The notes under the pieces were generated by a model. The model made no database searches. It had not been told where the DNA came from and worked only from the letters and a program-made list of their open reading frames with translations. Positions 28,038 to 35,815 of a stretch of 64,000 nt of DNA are shown in pieces. The stretch is taken from assembly GCF_021532315.1 (NCBI RefSeq), contig NZ_JAKGAO010000015.1:1-64000 (forward strand). The letters are read 5' to 3'. Both the position numbers and the translations under genes were made by a program. The stretch comes from Paenibacillus tarimensis (GTDB taxonomy: Bacteria; Bacillota; Bacilli; Paenibacillales; Paenibacillaceae). Within the stretch, counting starts at the first letter, position 1. Every line of letters starts with the position of its first letter.

Positions 28038-28333
28038 CTATGTATCCTCCTTAAGCAGCCGTTATAGCTGCTACAATCTGCGTTGCCTGAACCGGAATTC
28101 TCCTGGATGAAGAATCTTTGCTTCAACCGCGTTGAAGAGATTCAGCGGCTGCGGAATCCTGTTTGAGCTTCAGGAACAGCGGGTCCCGTCTGCTGCTTCT
28201 CCCCGGATCACGTCCACACCCTGCATACAGGTTGGCCGGTATCCGGATCTTGGACAGCCGTATACCCCGCATATGCCCAAAGCGGTATCCACGGATTGCT
28301 CGGCGCCGCTCCAGTGTGCATATACAAGCCACT

Positions 28334-28518
28334 GAGGCATCCGGTATCAAGCCGTTAGTTGTTGTTGGGTCCGGTTAGCACCGGACAGCTCTACCAAAGA
28401 ATCGTCCCATACGATTTGGGGAATCGAACCCCGATTATCTGCGGCCGCTCCAGCATACGAACGCACATCGTGCGCCGCACTGCGAGACCTTAGGAAGTCT
28501 GCGCTACCCGGATGACGG
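28334..28518 (-). ncRNA. Candidate structured RNA with permuted tRNA-like module (Y RNA-like)
   Basis: On the minus strand, 5' to 3': a basal-helix strand (28514-28505, CATCCGGGTA); hairpin 28500-28485 (AGAC...GTCT); hairpin 28474-28462 (CGCAC/GTGCG); a T-arm-like GGGGTTCGATTCCCC (28433-28418) with the canonical tRNA B-box; a closed acceptor-like hairpin AATCGT-ATGGG-ACGATT (28416-28400); D-arm-like GGTAGAGC (28395-28388); hairpin GTCCGG/CCGGAC (28386-28369); and the basal partner TACCGGATG (28346-28338), complementary with one bulged G. T-arm, acceptor, D-arm is a circular permutation of tRNA, as in bacterial Y RNA-like (YrlA) tRNA mimics. A normal tRNA cannot be folded, as no matching 5' acceptor or D-stem exists. 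It lies in a 705-bp gap upstream of the slipin gene; the remainder (28038-28333) shows no supported gene. Ends are approximate; expression is unproven. Confidence 0.5.
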
Positions 28519-28610
28519 CCCGGCATTTCTCATGCAAGATTGATCTTAATGCAGATTCAGCCCCGCGAACATGGCGAAAGTATTACGACACCACAATTAG
28601 AGACAACAAA

Positions 28611-28656
28611 AACAGCGGCCGACCAGGCTGTAAAATAGTCCTGATCGGCCGCTGTT
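28611..28656 (-). terminator. Terminator after the GGDEF gene
   Basis: Long stem AACAGCGGCCGA-CAGG/CCTG-TCGGCCGCTGTT with an 11-nt loop and one mismatch. On the minus strand TTTTTG follows. It ends the diguanylate cyclase transcript before the tRNA-like element. Confidence 0.9.
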
Positions 28657-28742
28657 ATACCAAGGCTCATGTATTATGGTTTCCGCTTACTTACCTCTAC
28701 CCAGCGAAGAAAACCAGGCACCAACCCATACATCAATAGACT

Positions 28743-29801
28743 CTAACAAACCCTGTTCCTGCCCTGCTGCTTCGCCCGGTATAACGCCTTATCTGCTTCT
28801 TCCAGCAGCGTCACGGCTTCCTTATGGGGCGGAAAGGACGAGACGCCTATCGACACGGTTATGGTGATGTTTTTGCCGGAAGGCATGCGCATGCTGATAT
28901 GGGTAATCTGGCTTCTCCATCGCTCAGCTATGGCAGTGGCTTGCTCGTATGAAGTATTCCACAGCAGGGCTGAGAATTCTTCCCCGCCCATTCTGGAAAC
29001 CAGATCCTCATTCCGTGAGGACTCCATAAGAAACTTCCCCAGCCGCTGCAGTACAGCATCCCCTACAGGGTGGCCATACGTATCGTTAATAGACTTAAAA
29101 TGATCAATGTCAATCATCAGGAAGCTGAGCGGCTGGTTGTTCCGAACCGCTTTTTCCAGGTAGCCTTGAAACATCGTGTGAAAATGCCGGCGGTTGCTCA
29201 ATCCTGTAAGAAAGTCACGCTCCAGCTGCTCCTTCATCAACATATGATTACGATTCGACTCCGCAATGTAATTGGAGGCAATATAGACCAGGATGCCGGC
29301 AGACACGGTAACTAAGCCGTAGCCAATTACGATTTCCAGAAGGTCGTAACCCTCAATGTAAAGCCGCAGAGGAATCACATTGAGAAGGAAGCCAAAGACG
29401 TTCATCCACACCCACTTCTTGAGATCAGATTGGTTAGAACGTTTAATAATGACATAGGCAATCACGGAAGCAGCAATAATTAATACACCGACAATGGAGG
29501 AGGTCGCAAATGGGAAAAACGCTAACCGTGTTAGAATTAACACAGCCCCTGTAATAGACATCGTGAGGATCCCCCCGTGCAGTACGGACAGGATTAAGGC
29601 CATATAGCGTAAGTCCAGCCGGATACCGTGGTTAAGCTCGATCCCAAAGAAGATAAGAACAGAACCCAATACGCCGGCGGTTAAACCTAAAATTATCTCT
29701 AACTGAGTGTTACCGGGGACCTGTTTATTTTTAAATATTGCTCCAACGATAAACATGAATGAAATCATGATACACAGATGTACGAACAGATCTTCTAACA
29801 T
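28743..29801 (-). CDS. Membrane diguanylate cyclase (5TM-5TMR_LYT sensor, GGDEF)
   Basis: 352 residues. Five to six membrane helices occupy residues 1-185 in the style of the LytS/YhcK 5TM sensor (NTQLEIILGLTAGVLGSVLIFFGIEL). A GGDEF domain follows (DFLTGLSNRRHF..., active-site loop SRMGGEEF). The GGEEF signature and metal-binding FLMIDIDHFKSINDTYGH are intact, so cyclic di-GMP synthesis from two GTP is expected. RNED five residues before GGEEF is the RxxD inhibitory product-binding site. I chose ATG at 29801 because GAGGAG sits 6 nt before it; the frame is open further upstream to 29876 without an RBS. Single-gene unit with its own terminator. Confidence 0.9.
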   Translation of the reverse strand: MLEDLFVHLCIMISFMFIVGAIFKNKQVPGNTQLEIILGLTAGVLGSVLIFFGIELNHGIRLDLRYMALILSVLHGGILTMSITGAVLILTRLAFFPFATSSIVGVLIIAASVIAYVIIKRSNQSDLKKWVWMNVFGFLLNVIPLRLYIEGYDLLEIVIGYGLVTVSAGILVYIASNYIAESNRNHMLMKEQLERDFLTGLSNRRHFHTMFQGYLEKAVRNNQPLSFLMIDIDHFKSINDTYGHPVGDAVLQRLGKFLMESSRNEDLVSRMGGEEFSALLWNTSYEQATAIAERWRSQITHISMRMPSGKNITITVSIGVSSFPPHKEAVTLLEEADKALYRAKQQGRNRVC

Positions 29802-30021
29802 AGTAATCTCCTCAAGTGGTCTACGGATGCCATAAGACTTTATTGTAATGTAACGAAGAGATATATGTAAATGCAAATTTTCCTGGGAAATAATTATACC
29901 TCAAGTTTATAAGTGGGATATCTTGAACCCGGGAAATCCTGTGTCAAAATTATAAATTCTGCAAGTCCCGAACTAAACGAAGCTCTTCTTCCACATCCTT
30001 TAACCGTTACTGCAGCCAAAA

Positions 30022-30615
30022 CTAATTTCTTGCGTTTTCCTCTATGTATCGCGCAATTTGCCGTACGCCATTCTTGTACTGCTCCCCGCTATTGAACGAT
30101 TCAGTCGCCCCCCAGAAGTCCTCCCGGCCCTCGTCGGCACACACCCAGTAATCCAGATCATGAACGATCCGGTGCATATATTTCAGCGCATCGACATCCT
30201 GCTTGCCGTCCGCTATAAGCGCTAGCTCCCTCAACCTGGCCATGTCAGTCTCAGCACCCTTCAGATCGGCCAGCCGCTGAGCGAGTTGGTCGTATTTTTC
30301 AGGATTGAGCAATCCCGTCGACTTGATCTCCTCCCAATAAGGGGCTCTGTCCTTACCAGTGAATTTGACCCATCTGCCATACCCTAACCGGTCGTTAAAG
30401 ACACCGTGAATCCAGGCGATTTCGTCCAAGGTGTTTAAATCCAGCTCCATGACCGCAGCAAGCCGTTCCCCCCGGCTGTTCAGCGGCCTGTCTTCGTCCT
30501 TGTAATACTCCGCCGTTGTAACAAACAGCACATTCCACAGGTATACCAGGCCGCATACTGCAAGGATGCTCAACAGCATAACGATGATGGATTTCCTGCT
30601 CCGCAGATTCCCCAT
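30022..30615 (-). CDS. Small single-span membrane protein of unknown function
   Basis: 197 residues. An N-terminal basic segment (MGNLRSRKS) is followed by one membrane helix (IIVMLLSILAVCGLVYLWNVLFV), so the bulk of the protein probably faces outward. That part contains MELDLNTLDEIAWIHGVFNDRLGYGRW and KYMHRIVHDLDYWV, with no catalytic motif I recognise; it may belong to the DUF6241-type proteins of Bacillales, but I am not sure. ATG at 30615 follows AAGGGGGG at a good distance. A frame extending to 30735 would run through the terminator of the upstream gene and is rejected. Confidence 0.7.
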   Translation of the reverse strand: MGNLRSRKSIIVMLLSILAVCGLVYLWNVLFVTTAEYYKDEDRPLNSRGERLAAVMELDLNTLDEIAWIHGVFNDRLGYGRWVKFTGKDRAPYWEEIKSTGLLNPEKYDQLAQRLADLKGAETDMARLRELALIADGKQDVDALKYMHRIVHDLDYWVCADEGREDFWGATESFNSGEQYKNGVRQIARYIEENARN

Positions 30616-30681
30616 CAATCCCATCCCCCCTTCTCTTATAGAGACGGGGAAAGCATCAATCGGGTTACGCACATAAAAAAA

Positions 30682-30715
30682 ACGATTGCCGCTGTCAAGC
30701 TGCAGAGACAATCGT
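30682..30715 (-). terminator. Terminator after ypsA
   Basis: Stem ACGATTG/CAATCGT extended by partial pairing (AGCGGC side). On the minus strand an eight-T run follows. It ends the desaturase-regulator/ypsA transcript 16 bp past the ypsA stop. Confidence 0.85.
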
Positions 30716-30731
30716 CTGTCGATTATTTCGG

Positions 30732-31286
30732 TCATTCAAACCGCATATTAGCCTCATCCGCCACCATCTGGACATCCTCGGCTGTGATGGTGATGATCGG
30801 GTAACCGTCCTGCTGCTGACGCTTCAACGCCCGCTCCCGGTAGAACCGCGGACTGCCCTCGCCCGCATCCTCATCATAGAACAGCAGCATGCCGTCCGTC
30901 TTGCGCAGCAGCATGTCGTCCCGTGCCTTCAGCTGCCACCCGCCGGTGTAAGGCTGGCTGCTGACTTCGCCATAATAGTCGATCCCCTTCAGGATCGTCC
31001 GGTAGTAGTCCTGGCGCTCTTCCTTCCACTTCTCCTCCGGCTTCGCATAGGCAGCCAGAATGGATATTTTGAACTGAGGATACTCCTGCTTCAGCTCAAT
31101 GCCTGTCTCACAGGCCCACAGATCCACCCCGTAGCCGCCGGGAGTAATCATCCACTCGAGCCCATTCTCGATCAGCGGCACCAGCCGGTCCCGGATCGCC
31201 TTCCGGATGAAGGGAATGCCCGGATGCTTCTGGTTAAAGATCTGTAGCTCATGCGCACGGTATCCGGTTACCAGCAGGTTCTTCAT
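30732..31286 (-). CDS. ypsA: SLOG family protein YpsA (DUF1273)
   Basis: 184 residues matching B. subtilis YpsA in length and pattern: MKNLLVTGYRAHELQIF at the start, ITPGGYGVDLWACETGIEL (nucleotide-binding Rossmann-like GG loop), ILAAYAKPEEKW and DGMLLFYDEDAGEGSPRF near the end. SLOG-fold proteins bind nucleotide-derived ligands; YpsA has been linked to cell division and to oxidative stress in Bacillota. Its ATG overlaps the stop of the upstream response-regulator gene by 4 bp, so it is translated with the two-component system, an arrangement that is not the usual one for ypsA. The gene ends at its own terminator. Confidence 0.9.
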   Translation of the reverse strand: MKNLLVTGYRAHELQIFNQKHPGIPFIRKAIRDRLVPLIENGLEWMITPGGYGVDLWACETGIELKQEYPQFKISILAAYAKPEEKWKEERQDYYRTILKGIDYYGEVSSQPYTGGWQLKARDDMLLRKTDGMLLFYDEDAGEGSPRFYRERALKRQQQDGYPIITITAEDVQMVADEANMRFE

Positions 31287-31882
31287 TTGATCCAGCCCTT
31301 CTCGCGCGAGCGAAGGATCGCTTCAATCCGGCTGCTGACGCCAAGCTTGTCGAGGATAACCGATATATAATTGCGTACAGTTCCAGTGGTGATCTGCAGC
31401 TCCCCGGCGATTTCCTTCGTATTCCTGCCGTCTGCCATCAACTCAAGGACCTCCTGCTCGCGGTCCGTCAGCGGATTGGCCTCGCCATACGCTTCATCGA
31501 CAAGCTCCGGCGCATAGATCCGCTTACCGGCCATGACAGCCCGGATGGAATCCGCCAGCTCCTCGCTCGGGCTGTCCTTCAGCAGGTAGCCGTTCACGCC
31601 GGCTTTCAGCGCCCGGCCAAAATATCCCGACCTCGCAAACGTCGTCAGGATAATCATTTTACAGCCGGCGCCCTTCAGCTCCTCCGCTGCCTCGAGCCCG
31701 CTCTTCACGGGCATCTCAATATCCATAACGCAGATATCCGGCTGATGCTCGCGGACCAGCTTAACCGCTTCCTCCCCGTTGCCTGCTCTCCCTACAACCT
31801 GCATATCTTCCTCAAGATCCAGCAGTGAGGCGAGAGCACCAAGCAGCAGCCGCTGATCTTCCGCTATCACGATCCGTATCAT
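31283..31882 (-). CDS. desR: NarL/LuxR-type response regulator, DesR-like
   Basis: 199 residues. Receiver domain 1-120 with the acid pocket (IVIAEDQ), phospho-acceptor aspartate in DICVMDIEMPVKSG near residue 54, and lysine in YLLKDSPSEE. A LuxR-type HTH follows at 135-199 (NPLTDREQEVLELMADGRNTKEIAGELQITTGTVRNYISVILDKLGVSSR). It follows the histidine kinase with a 4-bp overlap and is followed by ypsA with another. In B. subtilis the DesK/DesR pair switches on the desaturase gene in the cold; here the desaturase gene lies directly upstream of the kinase, which supports the same role. The assignment rests on context and family, not on a unique motif. Confidence 0.8.
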   Translation of the reverse strand: MIRIVIAEDQRLLLGALASLLDLEEDMQVVGRAGNGEEAVKLVREHQPDICVMDIEMPVKSGLEAAEELKGAGCKMIILTTFARSGYFGRALKAGVNGYLLKDSPSEELADSIRAVMAGKRIYAPELVDEAYGEANPLTDREQEVLELMADGRNTKEIAGELQITTGTVRNYISVILDKLGVSSRIEAILRSREKGWIK

Positions 31883-33021
31883 GCTTCCGCCTCCTTCTCC
31901 TTGCCCGGCTGTTGAACCACACTGGGTACACGCATAATCAGCGTGGTCCCGTCCTCTGACGTAATATCCAGGCTGCCGTTCACGAATTCCAGCCTCTCCC
32001 GCATGCCCTGAAGGCCAGTGCTAACCCGATCCTTCGGCCGGTCTTCCATCCCGACGCCGTCATCCCTAACCTTCACAACCAGCTCGGTCGCCGCAGGCTC
32101 AATGATCACTGTGCAGACCGTTGCCCCGCTGTGCTTGACGACATTCGTAACAGCTTCCTTCATCGACATGCTGATCACATTCTCCGCCATCAGAGACGTA
32201 TTCAGCTGCTTGGGATCACCCTTAAGCACAAATTCAATTTCCGCAGCGTCCAGAATCTGTTCGATCCGAAACAGCTCATCCTCCAACCGGGTGCCTCGCA
32301 TCTTGGTGACCATCTCCCGCACCTCCTTGAGTGCCCCGCGCGCAGTCTGCCGGATGTCGGCCATCTCCTGAAGCGCCTGCTCCGGATTCTTCGTCATCAG
32401 CTTGCCGGCCAGATCACTCTTCAGTCCGATCAGCGACAGCTTCTGTCCAAGCGTATCATGCAAATCCCGCGCGATGCGCTGACGCTCCTCCAGCTTCACG
32501 AGCTCAGAAATCCGTTTGTTCGCATCCTCCAGCTGAACCTGCAGCTTATCCCGCTTGTTGCGGTTATACGTTGTCACCGGCAGCAAAATAACCCCGATCA
32601 GACTGATCAGGACAAAGGGCAGCTGCTTGATATAGAGCGGGTCCTGCGTCACAAAGCCAAGATTGATGGTGATGACCGTGGTTACCAGGTGAATGGTGTA
32701 TAGCACGAAGAAGCCGACCCGGTGCTGAATGTTGCCGATGAAGAATGCGAGGAACAGCGCGAAATAAACATATCCGAACAGCAGGGTCATCGCGATGGAA
32801 ATCGCAATTTGCACACTGGTCCAGAAATACATCACCCAGCCGCGGGTGACAAAGGATAACACATAGCAAATAAAGAAGACCGCAATCATCACGATGCCGA
32901 TTACGATCTCTGGTGTGGAAGAAGAGCGAAAGATGAAGTAGAAGGGCAAAATGAAGAATACAACCCAGACATAAGGGCTTAATCCCGTGCTTTTATGAAA
33001 AATATGATGCCACTTCTGCAT
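31879..33021 (-). CDS. desK: Sensor histidine kinase, DesK-like
   Basis: 380 residues. Four to five membrane helices fill residues 15-160 (VWVVFFILPFYFIF, IVIGIVMIAVFFICYVLSFV and further). A coiled-coil linker follows (LQVQLEDANKRISELVKLEERQ), then a HisKA_3 phospho-acceptor helix (RQRIARDLHDTLGQKLSLIGL, the histidine in DLHDT) and a HATPase domain (NVVKHSGATVCTVII, VRDDGVGM, GLQGMRERLEFVNG). This is the layout of DesK, which senses membrane thickness and fluidity. It is co-transcribed with the response regulator (4-bp overlap). The desaturase gene lies 86 bp upstream behind a terminator. Confidence 0.82.
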   Translation of the reverse strand: MQKWHHIFHKSTGLSPYVWVVFFILPFYFIFRSSSTPEIVIGIVMIAVFFICYVLSFVTRGWVMYFWTSVQIAISIAMTLLFGYVYFALFLAFFIGNIQHRVGFFVLYTIHLVTTVITINLGFVTQDPLYIKQLPFVLISLIGVILLPVTTYNRNKRDKLQVQLEDANKRISELVKLEERQRIARDLHDTLGQKLSLIGLKSDLAGKLMTKNPEQALQEMADIRQTARGALKEVREMVTKMRGTRLEDELFRIEQILDAAEIEFVLKGDPKQLNTSLMAENVISMSMKEAVTNVVKHSGATVCTVIIEPAATELVVKVRDDGVGMEDRPKDRVSTGLQGMRERLEFVNGSLDITSEDGTTLIMRVPSVVQQPGKEKEAEA

Positions 33022-33074
33022 GGCTGTTCATCCTTTACTCTTAACGTCATTAATCTATGGCTAATTGTAGCGGA

Positions 33075-33106
33075 AGGACGGCCCGTGAGCAAACACGGGC
33101 CGTCCT
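33075..33106 (-). terminator. Terminator after the desaturase gene
   Basis: Perfect 13-bp GC-rich stem AGGACGGCCCGTG/CACGGGCCGTCCT with a 6-nt loop starting just past the stop codon. The T-tract on the minus strand is weak, so some read-through into the kinase gene is possible. Confidence 0.75.
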
Positions 33107-33107
33107 C

Positions 33108-34163
33108 TTAATCCTCCTGAAGCCTTGGCTTCTTCATACTGATCGATCTGCCCGTCTCTCTCTCTCGGCGAAGCAGCGGCTTAACAGCCTTGAAAGTGAC
33201 AAAATTCTTGTTTTCTTCATCCCAAAGCTTGAATTTAAGTGACTTCAGGCTCGTTGCCAGTGTAATTGTCGTCGCCTTCTGCAGCGGAGGCGTGGCTTCA
33301 TGCGCCTTTTCGAGATTGTAGTTCGGCACCCGAGGGCTTAGATGATGCACATGATGGAAGCCGATATTGCCGCTTAACCACTGCAGCAGCTTCGGAAGCT
33401 TGTAGTAGGAGCTGCCTTCAACAGCCGCTTTTACATAGCTCCACTCATCCTCATACTCATAGTACGATTCCTCGAACGTGTGCTGCACATAGAACAGCCA
33501 GATGCCGAGAAGACCGGATACGAAGAATATCGGACCCTGGACGAGCAGGAAAGACTGCCAGCCAATCGCCCAGATCAGCAGCGCGTACAGCGCCACGATG
33601 GATACATTCGTTATATACGTGTTGATTCTCTCCTTGCGTCTTGCCCCCCGGCGGTTAAACCGGTACTGTAGCAGGAATACGAATATAGGGCCCAGGCCGA
33701 ACATCACCAGCGGGTTCCGGTACAAGCGGTAGCCCAGTCTGTGCAACAGTGGCATTTTGACATACTCATCAACCGTCAGCATCCAGATATCGCCGATCCC
33801 CCGCTTATCGAGATTGCTGCTCGTAGCATGGTGAACGGAATGGCTGTGCTTCCACTGCGCATAAGGAACATGTGTCAGAACACCCGTAATGGTGCCCACG
33901 ATATCATTCGCCTTGCGGCTCTTGAAGAAGGACTGGTGGCAGCAGTCATGGAAGATAATAAACGTGCGGACTACGAAGCCCGCCGCAAGTATAGTTAAGG
34001 GTAGGGTGATCCAGTAGGATACGGATAAGCTAAGGTATGCGCCATACCAAAGCAGCAGCAGCGGCCCGATCGTATTAATCATCTGCCAGATGCTGGCTTT
34101 GGTGCTGGCTTGCTCATAGGGTGCGACGTTGCTCTTTAACTCTCTGATGCCGGATTGGCTCAT
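33108..34163 (-). CDS. des: Acyl-lipid fatty acid desaturase
   Basis: 351-residue membrane desaturase. The three histidine boxes that hold the di-iron centre are present: FHDCCHQSFF, WKHSHSVHHATSS and GFHHVHHLSP. Four membrane helices flank them (about 40-85 and 180-235). The enzyme introduces a double bond into membrane acyl chains to keep the membrane fluid in the cold. GAGGAGG lies 9 nt before the ATG. It is directly upstream of a DesK/DesR-like pair on the same strand, as in the des-desK-desR locus of B. subtilis, though a terminator separates them here. Confidence 0.92.
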   Translation of the reverse strand: MSQSGIRELKSNVAPYEQASTKASIWQMINTIGPLLLLWYGAYLSLSVSYWITLPLTILAAGFVVRTFIIFHDCCHQSFFKSRKANDIVGTITGVLTHVPYAQWKHSHSVHHATSSNLDKRGIGDIWMLTVDEYVKMPLLHRLGYRLYRNPLVMFGLGPIFVFLLQYRFNRRGARRKERINTYITNVSIVALYALLIWAIGWQSFLLVQGPIFFVSGLLGIWLFYVQHTFEESYYEYEDEWSYVKAAVEGSSYYKLPKLLQWLSGNIGFHHVHHLSPRVPNYNLEKAHEATPPLQKATTITLATSLKSLKFKLWDEENKNFVTFKAVKPLLRRERETGRSISMKKPRLQED

Positions 34164-34321
34164 CGTTGCATTCCTCCTCTTGATGACGCAAGCATATCGC
34201 CTTCTTACGTCCGTTACATTTTCCTATTACCATTATAGAAAATGTACCCACGAAACAGTAAGTCATAAACGTCTGGCTCAAAGTATGACAAATGTCATAC
34301 TGCTTGGATCATCATCTGTTG

Positions 34322-35665
34322 TTATCGCTTAAGAAGTACATCGCCGAGTAATCTGATACCCGTATCAATATCCGACAGATTGGTATTCGTTACATTCAGC
34401 TTTATCATGGCCGCCTGGGGAAACCCCTGCAAGTAATGCATGTCCATCCCTTCAACAAGAACCGATTGCTGCCGCAGCCGGCTCAGCACACGCGATACCG
34501 GGATATCCTTGCCCAGCATCACATGAATGTGAACGGACGGATATTTCATCCTGGGGACCGTCATGGCACCCATGCAGCGCCCTTCTTCCCGCTTCAGACA
34601 GGCCGCAAGCTCCCTCGCCCGCTCCGCATAGGAATTACTAATCTTCTGCCTGTGCCGCTCGAACATCCCGCTCTTGAAGTAAATTTCCAGCGCTCCCTGC
34701 GACAGCATGGAGGTATCAATATCCAGTGTCCGCTTATAGCGGCAGAACGTCTCCACCAGAGAATCCGGAAGAACAGCCGCCCCTACGCGCAGTCCCGGGA
34801 ATATTATCTTCGAGAAGCTCCTCAGATAAACAATCTGCGCGCCATGACCGTACGCAAACAGTGGGTCCGCCTTCCGGTCCTCATCCAGATCCGCCATGTA
34901 ATCATCCTCTACCAGGTACACATTATGCTTCAGGGCAAGCTCGACGACCCGCTTCTTCTGCTCCTTGGTATAAGAGGTGCCGAGCGGATTGTGAAGGCGG
35001 GGCATGGTATAGAAGAACTTGATCGTACCGCTGCGAAACAGCCGCTCCAGCTCGTCCATATCCACACCTTCTGCGGTCCGTGTGATGCCGCGGACCGGTA
35101 TCCCGTGCGTCTGCAGATGCTCGATGAACAGATGATAGCCTGGCTGTTCAATCAGCACCGTCTCCCTGCCGCCGGGGAACGGCATCATCGCCAGCACGGC
35201 CAGCGCCTGCTGTACCCCTGATGTCATGACAATGCTGCGCTCTGGCGTAAACACCTGTGCGTCTGTCAGCCGCTTCCGCATCAGCGTGATCAGCGAAGGC
35301 AAGCCCCTGGATGTACCGTATATGAACAGATCCTTCTTATACCGGTCGATGGCCATGTTGATGCAGTGCTGGAAGTCCCGGTACGGGAATACATCCGGAT
35401 CAGGAGCCGAACTTGCAAAATCAATCCTTCTGCTCCCGCTCTCTTCCTGCCGTTCTGCCGTCTGAACCACATAATACCCGCTTCGGGGAACAGCATAGAT
35501 CAGGTGCTGCCGCTCCAGCTCAGCCAGCGCCGCCAGCACGGTGCTCTTGCTGCACCGGTACTGCCCGGCCAGTACACGTACCGACGGCAGCCTGCCTCCC
35601 GGAAATCCGGCTTCTCCTTGTATGGCTGACTCCAGCTCCTGGTATAACCGCATATATTTGTGCAT
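34322..35665 (-). CDS. MocR-type regulator (GntR HTH fused to PLP aminotransferase)
   Basis: 447 residues from ATG at 35665. GntR winged helix at 1-75 (GFPGGRLPSVRVLAGQYRCSKSTVLAALAELERQHLIYAVPRSGYYV). A fold-type I aminotransferase domain follows, with the PLP lysine in SFSKIIFPGLRVG, the aspartate region YLVEDDYMADL, and arginine-containing C-terminal segments. MocR regulators use PLP or an amino compound as effector. I reject the longer frame from 35785 because it would run across a 26-bp perfect palindrome that lies just ahead of the CGGGAG ribosome binding site. It is divergent from an EamA transporter, which it probably controls. Confidence 0.88.
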   Translation of the reverse strand: MHKYMRLYQELESAIQGEAGFPGGRLPSVRVLAGQYRCSKSTVLAALAELERQHLIYAVPRSGYYVVQTAERQEESGSRRIDFASSAPDPDVFPYRDFQHCINMAIDRYKKDLFIYGTSRGLPSLITLMRKRLTDAQVFTPERSIVMTSGVQQALAVLAMMPFPGGRETVLIEQPGYHLFIEHLQTHGIPVRGITRTAEGVDMDELERLFRSGTIKFFYTMPRLHNPLGTSYTKEQKKRVVELALKHNVYLVEDDYMADLDEDRKADPLFAYGHGAQIVYLRSFSKIIFPGLRVGAAVLPDSLVETFCRYKRTLDIDTSMLSQGALEIYFKSGMFERHRQKISNSYAERARELAACLKREEGRCMGAMTVPRMKYPSVHIHVMLGKDIPVSRVLSRLRQQSVLVEGMDMHYLQGFPQAAMIKLNVTNTNLSDIDTGIRLLGDVLLKR

Positions 35666-35683
35666 CCCTATTGTCTCCCGCCC

Positions 35684-35709
35684 CGCAATCTGTACCGGTA
35701 CAGATTGCG
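35684..35709. promoter_or_regulatory. 26-bp perfect palindrome, likely MocR operator
   Basis: A perfect palindrome whose left half is CGCAATCTGTACC and right half its exact complement. The central TGTACCGGTACA resembles the TGTAC-N2-GTACA core reported for MocR/PdxR-type regulators. It lies in the divergent promoter region, 19 bp before the MocR start and about 107 bp before the EamA start, suitable for controlling both. Confidence 0.75.
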
Positions 35710-35815
35710 TTTCTTCCCATTGTATCACGACGGGCCGGCCATTATGATGAGGATAACGGCCGATTAAAAGATTTCGAGCCTGCATGCATGCGGAAGCACG
35801 AACAAGGAGTTCATC

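Noticed and set aside
28123-28350. 75-residue minus-strand ORF upstream of the slipin gene
   Set aside because: Arg-rich random-looking protein overlapping the end of the tRNA-like element; no RBS, no family resemblance.
28385-28530. A conventional tRNA gene on the minus strand
   Set aside because: The T-arm B-box is perfect, but no 5' acceptor strand, D-stem or proper anticodon arm can be placed in the normal order; the permuted tRNA-like reading explains the pieces better.
30616-30735. Longer start for the small membrane protein at 30022
   Set aside because: The extension crosses the ypsA terminator hairpin and overlaps the ypsA stop region; ATG at 30615 has a strong RBS.
35666-35785. Longer start for the MocR regulator
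   Set aside because: It would encode the 26-bp palindrome and GntR regulators normally begin at the helix near MHKYMRLYQEL.
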